This document shows, piece after piece, positions 25,658 to 34,737 of a stretch of DNA of 64,000 nt. The stretch comes from Zhouia amylolytica (GTDB lineage Bacteria > Bacteroidota > Bacteroidia > Flavobacteriales > Flavobacteriaceae), in contig NZ_FPAG01000004.1 of assembly GCF_900116365.1 (NCBI RefSeq), positions 1 to 64,000 on the forward strand, read 5' to 3'. The notes under the pieces are model-generated. The model was not told where the DNA came from. It searched no databases and saw only the letters and a program-made list of their open reading frames with translations. Numbering within the stretch: position 1 is the first letter of the stretch; every line of letters begins with the position of its first letter. The position numbers and the translations under genes are program-made.

Positions 25658-25682
25658 GACAATCAACCCCCTCCCAAAAAAA

Positions 25683-26858
25683 TTATATTTTCAACCGAAA
25701 ACCACGCTTCTCCATCCACCCCACAAAGAGGATAATGACAAAGGAAAACAATAAAGACTTAATAATACCAGCGATGCCATGGGTCATCATAGAAGGCCAA
25801 TTAAATCCAATTAAGATAATAATCGGATAAATAAAATAAGGCATCAAATAACAAGTAAGTGTGCTCGTTCCGGCAGGTTTGAAAGGATCTGCCCATTTAA
25901 AAATATTGAGTTTGTCTATCAATATGTAAAAGCAAACATAGAGTACATAACCTATTCCAATGCACAATGTACTCCAGGTGGGCGTAGCCTTTATTTTTGA
26001 AATAGGAAACAACTCTCTCAGCATAAATCCATAAATAATGAATAGGATTCCTGCACCTAATACGATCTTTAAAAAATGAGACTCCTTTTCTTTTTTTCTA
26101 AAATGAAGGAATGCACAAGTACACAAAACACCAGCCATCACCAAAGCATAATTAGAGGCACTTATAATAAAGGTAATAGAAGGGATATGTTCATAATATC
26201 CATTCTCCTGAATATTCATGAACAGGAGTAACAGAAATACTAAAAAAAGGTAGGGCCATATCTTTTGAAATAAGAGGTATATAATGCTGTTTAAAAAATA
26301 AGCCCATCCAATAAGCCCTAGAATTCCCCACCAACTGGTACGCATCCAAACTATATCTTCGGCACTCCCTCCTTTATAGATGGCAGCCAGGAAAATCAAT
26401 AGTAATACCCCGATAGCTTGAATAATATTTTGAGCTTGGCGATTTAAACTTGTAAGACCTTTATAATCCAACCATATTAAACAGATGGCTAAAGCCATTA
26501 AAATCTCCCAAACATGTTTGTTTATCGGCATAGCATCATCGTAGATCATTTCAAAATTCACCATATAAAACCCCATGGTCAATAAAGCGACAGTTCGAAG
26601 AATGATATGTTTTAATATTGACCAGTGAGAAGTTCCTTTTTTTAAACGCGTACGTACAGCTAGCGGAATAGATAAACCAACAATAAAAAGGAATAATGGA
26701 AAAATAATATCAGAAAACCCCATGCGATCTTCATTTACGGCGGCATGTTCTAACCACTCCGGAACCCCTGTAAGAGACCAAAGATCATTCACGAAAATCA
26801 TAAAAAACATGGTCAGTGCGCGAAAGATGTCAATAGAACGAATTCTTTTATTTTTCAA
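25683..26858 (-). CDS. NagX/HGSNAT-like transmembrane acyltransferase (DUF5009 type)
   Basis: A 391-residue protein with about ten hydrophobic helices. The start (RIRSIDIFRALTMFFMIFVND) and the segment GFSDIIFPLFLFIVGLSIPLA are typical of the bacterial relatives of heparan-alpha-glucosaminide N-acetyltransferase (NagX, DUF5009). Members sit in the inner membrane and are thought to acetylate aminosugars, but few have been tested. It stands alone, with a repeat array downstream and a divergent lipoprotein gene upstream, so context gives no substrate. Confidence 0.85.
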   Translation of the reverse strand: MKNKRIRSIDIFRALTMFFMIFVNDLWSLTGVPEWLEHAAVNEDRMGFSDIIFPLFLFIVGLSIPLAVRTRLKKGTSHWSILKHIILRTVALLTMGFYMVNFEMIYDDAMPINKHVWEILMALAICLIWLDYKGLTSLNRQAQNIIQAIGVLLLIFLAAIYKGGSAEDIVWMRTSWWGILGLIGWAYFLNSIIYLLFQKIWPYLFLVFLLLLFMNIQENGYYEHIPSITFIISASNYALVMAGVLCTCAFLHFRKKEKESHFLKIVLGAGILFIIYGFMLRELFPISKIKATPTWSTLCIGIGYVLYVCFYILIDKLNIFKWADPFKPAGTSTLTCYLMPYFIYPIIILIGFNWPSMMTHGIAGIIKSLLFSFVIILFVGWMEKRGFRLKI

Positions 26859-27078
26859 GATAAGTTGGTTTATTGGTTATAAGTAAGTTAAATATATAGG
26901 ATTTATTCGATATTATAGTAAAAACTTGGATATGAAGCAATACCAAACAAAAATTTACTTTCTTAAATGGGCTTAGTAAGTAATCGAAATCTGTCTTTCT
27001 GATGAGGTGGTTAAGTCAGATAATTGTATTGCTTTAAAAAATACCTTAAATTAGTAGTTAAATAAAAACCCAAATCCA

Positions 27079-27867
27079 ATGAAAAAAATGAACATTAAAC
27101 GCGTTCTTTTTAAGAACAACAAAACACTTCTTGTCGGCTTTGCGGCCATGACATTGATTTTTACGTCCTGTAGCAGTGATGATAGTGAAGACCAAACCAG
27201 TATGGAAATTACTGAAGAAACAGCTGCAAATGCAATTTTAACAGCCGTTTCACCGGAGTCTGGGGGAGCCTTGGCCTTTACGATGGAAGGAGTAGCCATT
27301 CTCGAAGGGGAATCTACTGCTAACAAAACCACCCCGCTCGCTAAAGTAGGAGCTTACGAATGCGGACAAGAATACAATACTTCTTATAGTGTAAGTGAAG
27401 AATCTGAAGATTTTTCGGTTACTATGGACTACGCGTGGACATGGATGGTGTCTTGTGATGAAATGAGTATGCCACTAAGTGCCTGGTTAAGCTTAGCAGG
27501 TACAGGTGTAATAACCGGACCAAATATGGCTGCCAATACAACCCATGAAGCCACGATGAGTATTTCAGGACTTGAAGAGAGCTCAGATATGTATACCATT
27601 AGTTCAGAACACCTTATAGAAGGGGTTTATGAGGTAGTAGCAGAAGGAAATGAGTACAGATTTACAACTTCGATTAATTTCATTACTGAAGAATTAATGG
27701 TTTTAAAAGCAGACCGTACCGTATCTTCTGGATCCTTGACTGTTTCTTTTGTTGGAAAAGCATCTAACGGTACCTCGTATAATTTCTCAGGAACTATCGA
27801 ATTCCATGGCAACCAGACAGGTACACTTACCATGGAAAGTGGAAATACTTATCAATTAAGCTGGTAA
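27079..27867 (+). CDS. Hypothetical lipoprotein
   Basis: A 262-residue protein with a lipoprotein signal (MKKMNIKRVLF.., lipobox LIFTSC followed by SSDD) typical of Flavobacteriia surface lipoproteins. The mature part is acidic, Ser/Thr-rich and beta-prone, repeatedly pairing short strands (e.g. GTSYNFSGTIEF). I do not recognise the family. It is a single-gene unit with its own terminator. Confidence 0.75.
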   Translation: MKKMNIKRVLFKNNKTLLVGFAAMTLIFTSCSSDDSEDQTSMEITEETAANAILTAVSPESGGALAFTMEGVAILEGESTANKTTPLAKVGAYECGQEYNTSYSVSEESEDFSVTMDYAWTWMVSCDEMSMPLSAWLSLAGTGVITGPNMAANTTHEATMSISGLEESSDMYTISSEHLIEGVYEVVAEGNEYRFTTSINFITEELMVLKADRTVSSGSLTVSFVGKASNGTSYNFSGTIEFHGNQTGTLTMESGNTYQLSW

Positions 27868-27890
27868 AAAGCAGAAAATAAATTTTATTG

Positions 27891-27927
27891 AAGACTGTCT
27901 GAATTTTTTTAAGACAGTCTTTTTTTA
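27891..27927 (+). terminator. Rho-independent terminator
   Basis: AAGACTGTCT and AGACAGTCTT form a 10-base stem followed by seven T, 24 bases after the lipoprotein stop. Confidence 0.92.
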
Positions 27928-28026
27928 TGACTCCTCTTTAAAGACTCTGAATTAAATTTATAAGATACTTTACATAAACATAATATCTACTTAGGATACA
28001 GGTACATTTAAAAAAATAATTTAGCC

Positions 28027-28593
28027 TTGCTGTTGAACACAACATTAAAGACCTGGAAAAGAGTGGCTAAAATATTGAAATATAATGTTAATGTGAGAGA
28101 AAGATCTACTTTCGACGCATTGTATACCAAATATTGGGAACCTCTTTTTCTATTCGCGTATAAAATCTCCGGATCCAAAGAGTTATCTCAGGATGTCGTT
28201 CAGGAAGTATTCTTTAACTTCTGGCAAAATAACCGTCAGGCAGCCGTACAAAATATTGAAGCATATCTTTTTCAGAGCGTAAAATACCAGATTTTCAATC
28301 ACTTTAAAGACAAGCGATTCAATACCTTAGAACTGAATGAGAGTTTTGAAACATATCTGGTAGAACAATTGGAAGAAGATGATACCGTTAATTCGGCCAC
28401 CCTTTTAGATCTCCTTGAAACCCTCCCGGAAAAACGCAAGGAAATTGTTTACCTCAATAAGTTTCAGGGGTTGTCAATTTCAGAAATTGCCTTAGAGTTG
28501 GATTTGTCGCATCAAACCGTTAAGAATCAATTGCATAGAGCAATTAAGCATCTCAAAGCCTCTCTTAAAGAAGCTTATGGTTTCTTTTTTTAG
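28027..28593 (+). CDS. ECF sigma factor (FecI-like)
   Basis: About 165-188 residues. Region 2 reads FDALYTKYWEPLFLFAYKISG..DVVQEVFFNFW and region 4 reads LPEKRKEIVYLNKFQGLSISEIALELDLSHQTVKNQL, both typical of Bacteroidota sigma/anti-sigma pairs. It should direct transcription of the SusC/SusD genes behind it after a signal from the TonB receptor via FecR. The start is uncertain: the furthest frame opens with TTG 28027, but that TTG is part of TAGCCTTG, a likely -7 promoter element, so translation may begin at GTG 28063 or GTG 28093. Confidence 0.88.
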   Translation: MLLNTTLKTWKRVAKILKYNVNVRERSTFDALYTKYWEPLFLFAYKISGSKELSQDVVQEVFFNFWQNNRQAAVQNIEAYLFQSVKYQIFNHFKDKRFNTLELNESFETYLVEQLEEDDTVNSATLLDLLETLPEKRKEIVYLNKFQGLSISEIALELDLSHQTVKNQLHRAIKHLKASLKEAYGFFF

Positions 28594-28690
28594 ACCAAAA
28601 ACTATTTTTTACACTTCCGTAACATTTCCTTAATATTTTTCGATGGTACTTTTTTGTGTTTTGGACACTTTAGGGTGTAAACACTTTTGA

Positions 28691-29629
28691 ATGAAAAAGA
28701 ATAGTAAGCATCCTCTAGAGGATCTGATCACAAAATATAAGGAAGGTAATATTTCTGAAAAGGAAGAACTAATCCTTATGAGGTTTTTAGATACCTATCG
28801 CAAACAACAATCGTGGGATGTTGAATTGGGAGAGAAGGAGACTGTTAAAGACGCAATTAAAGTTCAACTGGATCAAAGAATATACAAACAAAAAAGAAGC
28901 AGAAGTAACATAGCTTATGCAGTCGCTGCCTCCTTGGTCCTTTTAATTGGGTCAATGTATTTTGCCAAAATTTATAACACATCAAACACTCTCAATTGGG
29001 TAATAGCACAAACCTCTGATCAGATTGATTCGTTGTTATTATCTGACGGGAGTACCATATTCCTAAACCAAAATACCCGCTTTGAGTATCCTGAACAATT
29101 TACAGGTAACGAAAGAGGTGTGAAACTGATAAAAGGAAGCGCCTTTTTTAAAGTTGCAAAAGATAGTATCAAGCCCTTCATAATCACTTCCGGTGAGTTA
29201 CGCACCAAGGTTCTTGGAACCTCTTTTAATATTATCAACAGAGATAGCCTTTTTAATGTTACCGTAAACACCGGAAAGGTAAATGTGAGTAATAAAATGG
29301 AAAGTTTCGACCTGCTGCCTAATGAACAAGTGCAACTCGATCAAGCCAACAAAAGGTTGTTAAAACGAAATGTCAATGCTCAGGTTTATTCAGGATGGAT
29401 GCATAAAGATGTAGACTATCCAAGTATATCATTAAATGATTTATCTACGGTAGTTGAGCTTAGATATGGAATACCATTTCAGTTTGAAGAAGTGCGATTA
29501 AAAGATCATAAAGTAAAAGTTTCCTTTTTGAAAGACGATACCCTGAATCAAGTTATTGAAAAATTAAATTTTATAACCAATGTGAAACTCAAAAAAGAGA
29601 AAAATGTAATCAAAGTAACAGCAAATTAA
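28691..29629 (+). CDS. FecR-family anti-sigma factor
   Basis: A 312-residue inner-membrane protein. The cytoplasmic N-terminus (~1-85) binds the sigma factor, one membrane helix follows (~88-105: AYAVAASLVLLIGSMYF), and the periplasmic FecR domain is clear: SDGSTIFLNQNTRFEYP, VKLIKGSAFFKVAKD, TKVLGTSFNI. The last part (DLSTVVELRYGIPFQF) is the usual STN-like C-terminus. It lies between the sigma gene and susC and should pass the TonB receptor signal to the sigma factor. Confidence 0.93.
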   Translation: MKKNSKHPLEDLITKYKEGNISEKEELILMRFLDTYRKQQSWDVELGEKETVKDAIKVQLDQRIYKQKRSRSNIAYAVAASLVLLIGSMYFAKIYNTSNTLNWVIAQTSDQIDSLLLSDGSTIFLNQNTRFEYPEQFTGNERGVKLIKGSAFFKVAKDSIKPFIITSGELRTKVLGTSFNIINRDSLFNVTVNTGKVNVSNKMESFDLLPNEQVQLDQANKRLLKRNVNAQVYSGWMHKDVDYPSISLNDLSTVVELRYGIPFQFEEVRLKDHKVKVSFLKDDTLNQVIEKLNFITNVKLKKEKNVIKVTAN

Positions 29630-29642
29630 CCAAAACAAAAAA

Positions 29643-29670
29643 GTTCAGGCCTGTGGCACCAGACCCGAAC
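29643..29670 (+). promoter_or_regulatory. Hairpin in the susC leader
   Basis: GTTCAGGCCTG and CAGACCCGAAC pair at 9 of 11 positions around a 6-base loop, ~40 bases before the susC start. No T run follows. It may act as an attenuator or RNA-processing site. Confidence 0.3.
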
Positions 29671-29711
29671 CAATTAGCATTAAATGAATCGTAAAAAGTA
29701 CATCTAACACT

Positions 29712-32700
29712 ATGAAATTTAAAAAACAAAAGAACCTTATTTTACAGTTCTTTGTACTAATAGTATTTAACTCCACTGTTTTTGCAGCAACAAACGACAG
29801 TAAAGGAGTAGAATCAAAAGTAAGCATTAATGTCAATAATGCTACACTTGGAAAAATATTTTCACTTCTTGAAGATAAAACAAAACTACACTTCAATTAT
29901 GGTGAAGAAATTTTACAAGACACCAGAACTTTTTCTATCGTTTATAATAGTGAAGAGTTAAAAGAAATTATGGATGATATTGCCTCTAAAGCGGCCTTGT
30001 CATATAACATTTCAGGTAGCTCTGTATTAATAAAAAAGAGTTTAAAACAAGCTACCCCTCAACAGAAAAGGACCATAACAGGTGCCGTTACCGACGAGAA
30101 CGGACAACCTATGCCCGGAGCCAGTGTTATGGAAAAAGGGACAACTAATGGAGTGGCTACAGACTTTGATGGTAATTTTAGTATCAATGTGAGTGGTGAG
30201 AAGGCAATTCTTGTAGTTTCTTACGTTGGTTATACGACCAAGGAAGTGTCTGCCCCATCTTCAGGAACCATTAACGTTCAATTGGGCTTAGATGCCCAGG
30301 GACTTGATGAAGTAGTGGTAACGGCACTAGGTATTACCAGGTCAGAAAAGAAAATCGGGTATTCAACTCAGGATATTGAATTAGCGACCATAGAAGAAGT
30401 TACCGCACCAAACGTTGGTAATTTATTTACGGGTCAGGTAGCAGGTTTACAAGTAACCAATCCAACGGGTATCTTCCAATCTCCGGATTTTTCATTACGT
30501 GGTAAAAATCCATTGATCGTGATTGATGGAATTCCGGTAGAAACTGATTTCTTTGATATTTCTTCAAATGATATTGCCAATGTAAACGTCCTTAAGGGAA
30601 CAACAGCATCGGCCTTGTACGGATCTAGAGGTAGAAATGGCGCCATTCTTATTACTACTAAAAATGCAAATAAAGAAGGTCTTGAAGTTGCAGTTTCACA
30701 AAGTACTTTAGTGACCGCAGGATTTACCGTTTTCCCAGAAACACAAACCGAATATGGTAATGGTTCTAATGGAAAATATGAGTTCTGGGATGGTAAAGAT
30801 GGTGGTATCTCTGATGGAGATATGATTTGGGGACCGAAATTTGAACCAGGGGTGATGATTCCACAATGGAATAGCCCGATAAGAGATAATGTTACTGGAG
30901 AGGTAATCCCTTGGTGGGGTGATGTATCAGGCACTCAATACGATGATAAATCAAGGTATTCAAGAGAGCCGATTCCATGGAAATACCATAACAACCTAAA
31001 GGATTTCATGGAATTAGGGTATGTTTCTACGACCGATTTTGCCATTGCTCACAAGGGTGAAAAAGGATCGTTTAGAATTTCCGGAAACTACTCTAAACAA
31101 AAGGGTAGAGTACCAAACACCAGTTTGCAAAGTGGAGGTCTTACTTTTAAAGGAACTACAAAACTTACTGATCGCCTTACATTAGATAGTAAGTTAGCTT
31201 ATAACAAAGTATATTCACCGAATTACCCACGTTATGGTTACGGACCAAAAAACCACATGTACACCATCCTGATCTGGATGGGAGATGATGTAAATGGTAG
31301 AGACCAACGCGAACATTTTTATATCCCGGGACAAGAAGGTTACAGGCAGGCGAACTGGAATTACGCATGGTACAACAACCCTTATTTTGCTGCCTATGAA
31401 TTGAATCAGGAATACGATGCAAACCTGATAAACAGCCAGTTGAAATTGAACTATAAGGTAACCGATGAGATCAATCTTCAAGCAAGAGGATCTGCAGTTA
31501 TAAAGGATGTTTTTGAAGATCGTGAAAGTCCGAAGTCATACCTGAATTACGGTGATCCAAGAGCCGGTGATTATAAAACATGGAATTACGAAAGAACCAC
31601 CATCGATATGGATGTGCTTGCAACCTACAACAAAGAGTTCAGCGATAACTTTGCATTGAACTTTAATATGGGAGCCTCGACATTCTATAGAAAGTATCAA
31701 CAAGAATATAATGCAACCGATGGTTTGATTGTTCCTTTTGTTTATAGCTTAAACAATACCAAAGGAAATGTAAAAGCTAATACCTACCTGGAAGAGAAAA
31801 AGATAAACAGTGCCTATGCAACCATGGAGTTAAGTGTTTTTGACGCCTTGTTCCTTAATTTTGCAGCACGTAACGACTGGTCTTCTACCTTACCGGAGGC
31901 AAACAGCTCTTATTTCTATCCTTCTTTTTCAGCAAGTACGATTGTTTCTAATTATGTAACAATGCCAAAAGGAATCGATTACTTAAAACTATTTGGTTCA
32001 TGGGCTGAAGTATCAAGTGATTTGAATCCATATGAGATTTCTCCTTTCTACCAAAATAGCGGAACCTTTGGGTCTACCACTAAATTAACTTATCCTGGAG
32101 GTATTGTAAATCCTAACATCGAACCTGAAAAGTCGACTTCTTTTGAATTAGGTACAAGTGCCTCATTCCTCGAAGGACGTTTGAAGCTTGATTTTACATA
32201 CTATAATGTAATTGATACTAATCAGATTATAGATCTACCAACCTCTATTGCTTCTGGTTTCCAAAACAGAAAAGTAAATGGAAATGAGTACACCACAAAT
32301 GGGTTCGAAGTAGTTTTAAAAGCTACTCCTGTTCGCAATGATAATTTTAGATGGGATGTGCTTACCAACTGGAGTAAAAGAGAAAGAAAAATTACGGATA
32401 TCTATGGCGGACAAGAACGTTACGGTGATCTATTCTTAAACGATCGTGCCGATAGTTATTACGCAACAGTATGGCAAAAATCTCCTGACGGGCAAGTAAT
32501 CCTGAATGATAACGGACTTCCGATCAGAGATAATTACAAACAAAATCTTGGACATAAAGACCCGGATTGGCTTTTAGGTTTTCAAAACAGCTTTAAATAT
32601 AAGAACATGACCCTTGATGTAGGTATCGACGGATCATGGGGAGGTCTGATGAGGTCCTTAACAGTTGAAAAAATGTGGTGGGGCGGTAAACACCCGAATT

Positions 32701-33149
32701 CAACCTTATATCGCGATGCAGAGTATGCAGCCGGAGAGCCTGTTTATATACCGGAAGGTGTAAATGTAGTGAGTGGTGAACTCGATAGAGATGTAAATGG
32801 AAATATCATCTCTGATACACGTGTATTCCAGCCAAACACTACGGCTGTAAGCTGGCAAACCTGGAGCCAAAATTATCCTTATAGAGCTCAGGTAACAGAA
32901 GACGAAAGCGAAATTTTTGCCAATGTTTTTGACAGAACCTTCTTTAAGTTAAGATCGGTAACCTTTAAATACGATTTTACAGACCTGCTTAATTTAAAAG
33001 GTATTAAGCATATCGATATGAGCCTTAACGGGTACAACCTTCTTATCTGGAAAAAAGCAGAAATTATAGATCCGGATTATGGTAATGATGATAATCTTCA
33101 AGATCCATCATCAAGATATGTAGGTATGGGAATCAACATGAAATTCTAA
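29712..33149 (+). CDS. SusC/RagA TonB-dependent transporter with signalling domain
   Basis: A 1145-residue outer-membrane receptor. After the signal peptide (..NSTVFAA) comes an STN signalling domain (~37-105), as expected with an adjacent sigma/anti-sigma pair; then a carboxypeptidase-like domain (~120-195, ITGAVTDENGQPMPGASV), a plug (LFTGQVAGLQVTNPTG, LRGKNPLIVIDGIPV) and the beta-barrel ending in GMGINMKF. It imports a ligand captured by the SusD partner 18 bases downstream. The substrate is not evident; the only enzyme behind it is a calcineurin-like phosphoesterase. Confidence 0.95.
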   Translation: MKFKKQKNLILQFFVLIVFNSTVFAATNDSKGVESKVSINVNNATLGKIFSLLEDKTKLHFNYGEEILQDTRTFSIVYNSEELKEIMDDIASKAALSYNISGSSVLIKKSLKQATPQQKRTITGAVTDENGQPMPGASVMEKGTTNGVATDFDGNFSINVSGEKAILVVSYVGYTTKEVSAPSSGTINVQLGLDAQGLDEVVVTALGITRSEKKIGYSTQDIELATIEEVTAPNVGNLFTGQVAGLQVTNPTGIFQSPDFSLRGKNPLIVIDGIPVETDFFDISSNDIANVNVLKGTTASALYGSRGRNGAILITTKNANKEGLEVAVSQSTLVTAGFTVFPETQTEYGNGSNGKYEFWDGKDGGISDGDMIWGPKFEPGVMIPQWNSPIRDNVTGEVIPWWGDVSGTQYDDKSRYSREPIPWKYHNNLKDFMELGYVSTTDFAIAHKGEKGSFRISGNYSKQKGRVPNTSLQSGGLTFKGTTKLTDRLTLDSKLAYNKVYSPNYPRYGYGPKNHMYTILIWMGDDVNGRDQREHFYIPGQEGYRQANWNYAWYNNPYFAAYELNQEYDANLINSQLKLNYKVTDEINLQARGSAVIKDVFEDRESPKSYLNYGDPRAGDYKTWNYERTTIDMDVLATYNKEFSDNFALNFNMGASTFYRKYQQEYNATDGLIVPFVYSLNNTKGNVKANTYLEEKKINSAYATMELSVFDALFLNFAARNDWSSTLPEANSSYFYPSFSASTIVSNYVTMPKGIDYLKLFGSWAEVSSDLNPYEISPFYQNSGTFGSTTKLTYPGGIVNPNIEPEKSTSFELGTSASFLEGRLKLDFTYYNVIDTNQIIDLPTSIASGFQNRKVNGNEYTTNGFEVVLKATPVRNDNFRWDVLTNWSKRERKITDIYGGQERYGDLFLNDRADSYYATVWQKSPDGQVILNDNGLPIRDNYKQNLGHKDPDWLLGFQNSFKYKNMTLDVGIDGSWGGLMRSLTVEKMWWGGKHPNSTLYRDAEYAAGEPVYIPEGVNVVSGELDRDVNGNIISDTRVFQPNTTAVSWQTWSQNYPYRAQVTEDESEIFANVFDRTFFKLRSVTFKYDFTDLLNLKGIKHIDMSLNGYNLLIWKKAEIIDPDYGNDDNLQDPSSRYVGMGINMKF

Positions 33150-33167
33150 AAGGAAAACCCTAAAGAA

Positions 33168-34649
33168 ATGAAACAGATTAAAGTATTTTTTATGTTTATC
33201 GGGATCGCTACAATTTTTGGATGTAGCGACCTTTCAGACATCAATGAAAATCCAAATAACGTAAGTCAAACGCATCCACAGTTACTTCTTACAGAAATAG
33301 CCTTCAGAGCTTTTCAGGTAGAAGGAACAGGAGCGATGTATGCATCTCGTATGCTTGTACAGACCGATGGTGAGAATAATTACCAGTATTATAACTGGAA
33401 CCGTGGTAGCTTTGGTGATTATAACCGTTTGCGCGATATAACCAAAATGATGGAAGAAGCTGAGCGAATCGAAAGCAATGCTTATAAGGCATTGGCTAAG
33501 TTCTTCAGATCTTATTACTTCTATGACTTAACACTCACCTTTGGCGATATCCCATATAGTGATGCATTAAAAGGAGAAGAAGAAGAGATTTATACACCTT
33601 CTTACGATACTCAAAAAGAAGTGTTTGTAGGAATCTTGAATGAGTTGGAAGAAGCGAATAATTTACTGAAGGATAACAACGAAATTATAGCTGGAGATAT
33701 TATCTATAATGGAAATGCAGCGCAGTGGAGAAAACTGATAAACTCTTTCAGGTTAAAAGTGTTATTGACCCTGTCGGGTAAAACATCGGATGCCGAATTG
33801 AATGTTGGGAATACCTTTGCCAGCATCTTCAATAATCAGCCGATAATTGAATCTAATGACGATAATGGTCAATTGGTATTCATCGATCAGGATGGAAGTC
33901 GGTATACCGAGTTTAACTCCAGTGGGTATGGATCTGGAATGTATATGGACTCTACTTTTGTGAGAAGGCTACAGGATCGTAAAGACCCAAGATTGTTTAT
34001 TTTCTGTACGACGACAAAAAATGCAAAAGAAGCCGGATTGGCTGAAGATGATTTCAATGCCTATGAAGGAGGAAATCCTTTAGCTCCTTATGCTGAGGTA
34101 AATGATAAAGCAGCTCAGGGAGATGTGTCTAAGGTGAACCTGCGATACAGTACTGATCCTACAACTGAACCTCATAATCTTTTGAGCTATTCGGAAACAG
34201 AATTTATACTAGCAGAAGCAGCGCTTAGAGGATGGATTGCTTCAGATGCAAAGATGCATTATGAAAATGGAGTTAAGGCATCTTTTGAGTTCTATAATGA
34301 TTATGCAAAAGGATACGGTTCGTACGTCGATACGCAAAGTGCAGAGAGTTACCTTTCTGAGCCTTTGGTAAACTTTGACAATGCAACCACATTTGAAGAG
34401 CAATTAGAATTAGTAATGACGCAGAAGTATTTTACTTCATTCCTTCAATCGGGCTGGAGAATGTATTTCGATCAGTTGAGAACTGGATACCCTGAATTTG
34501 CTCAGGCTGCGGGAGCAACGCCTCCTACCAGATGGATTTACCCTCAGGGGGAATATTTACAAAATACCCAGAATGTTTCGGAGGCTATTACCCGTCAATT
34601 TGGAGAAGGAAATGATAAGATTCGCGAAACACCTTGGTGGTTACAATAG
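33168..34649 (+). CDS. SusD/RagB-like lipoprotein (SusD_2 type)
   Basis: A 493-residue surface lipoprotein with lipobox IFGC at Cys19. DINENPNNVSQTHPQLLLTEI and FFRSYYFYDLTLTFGDIPYSDAL are typical of the SusD_2 branch. The TPR-like helices and the conserved C-terminal WIYPQGEYLQNTQNV match the family. It caps the SusC barrel and binds substrate at the cell surface. Confidence 0.93.
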   Translation: MKQIKVFFMFIGIATIFGCSDLSDINENPNNVSQTHPQLLLTEIAFRAFQVEGTGAMYASRMLVQTDGENNYQYYNWNRGSFGDYNRLRDITKMMEEAERIESNAYKALAKFFRSYYFYDLTLTFGDIPYSDALKGEEEEIYTPSYDTQKEVFVGILNELEEANNLLKDNNEIIAGDIIYNGNAAQWRKLINSFRLKVLLTLSGKTSDAELNVGNTFASIFNNQPIIESNDDNGQLVFIDQDGSRYTEFNSSGYGSGMYMDSTFVRRLQDRKDPRLFIFCTTTKNAKEAGLAEDDFNAYEGGNPLAPYAEVNDKAAQGDVSKVNLRYSTDPTTEPHNLLSYSETEFILAEAALRGWIASDAKMHYENGVKASFEFYNDYAKGYGSYVDTQSAESYLSEPLVNFDNATTFEEQLELVMTQKYFTSFLQSGWRMYFDQLRTGYPEFAQAAGATPPTRWIYPQGEYLQNTQNVSEAITRQFGEGNDKIRETPWWLQ

Positions 34650-34681
34650 AGTTGTTTATTCAACTTGCTTTAAATTCTGTT

Positions 34682-34720
34682 AAAGAGTGCCGTTGAAATT
34701 GTATCTTCAACGGCCTCTTT
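34682..34720. terminator. Strong hairpin between susD and phosphoesterase gene
   Basis: AAAGAG-t-GCCGTTGAA and TTCAACGGC-CTCTTT form a 15-pair stem with one bulged base, followed by TTAAAAG. It may terminate part of the susCD transcript, lowering expression of the downstream enzyme. Confidence 0.6.
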
Positions 34721-34737
34721 TAAAAGCAATTATTACA

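Larger units (their letters stand above)
24530..25682. other. Gene-free repeat array
   Basis: No gene supported. The order is a decayed D-like stretch (about 24600-24660), then B, C, D, a short E-like tail, A with its tail, two B copies, C, D and a final B. Short frames on both strands here are made of repeats. Confidence 0.8.

Noticed and set aside
25295-25754. Short ORFs on both strands at the end of the second array
   Set aside because: They run through modules B, C and D, and one runs into the acyltransferase gene; repeat-derived.
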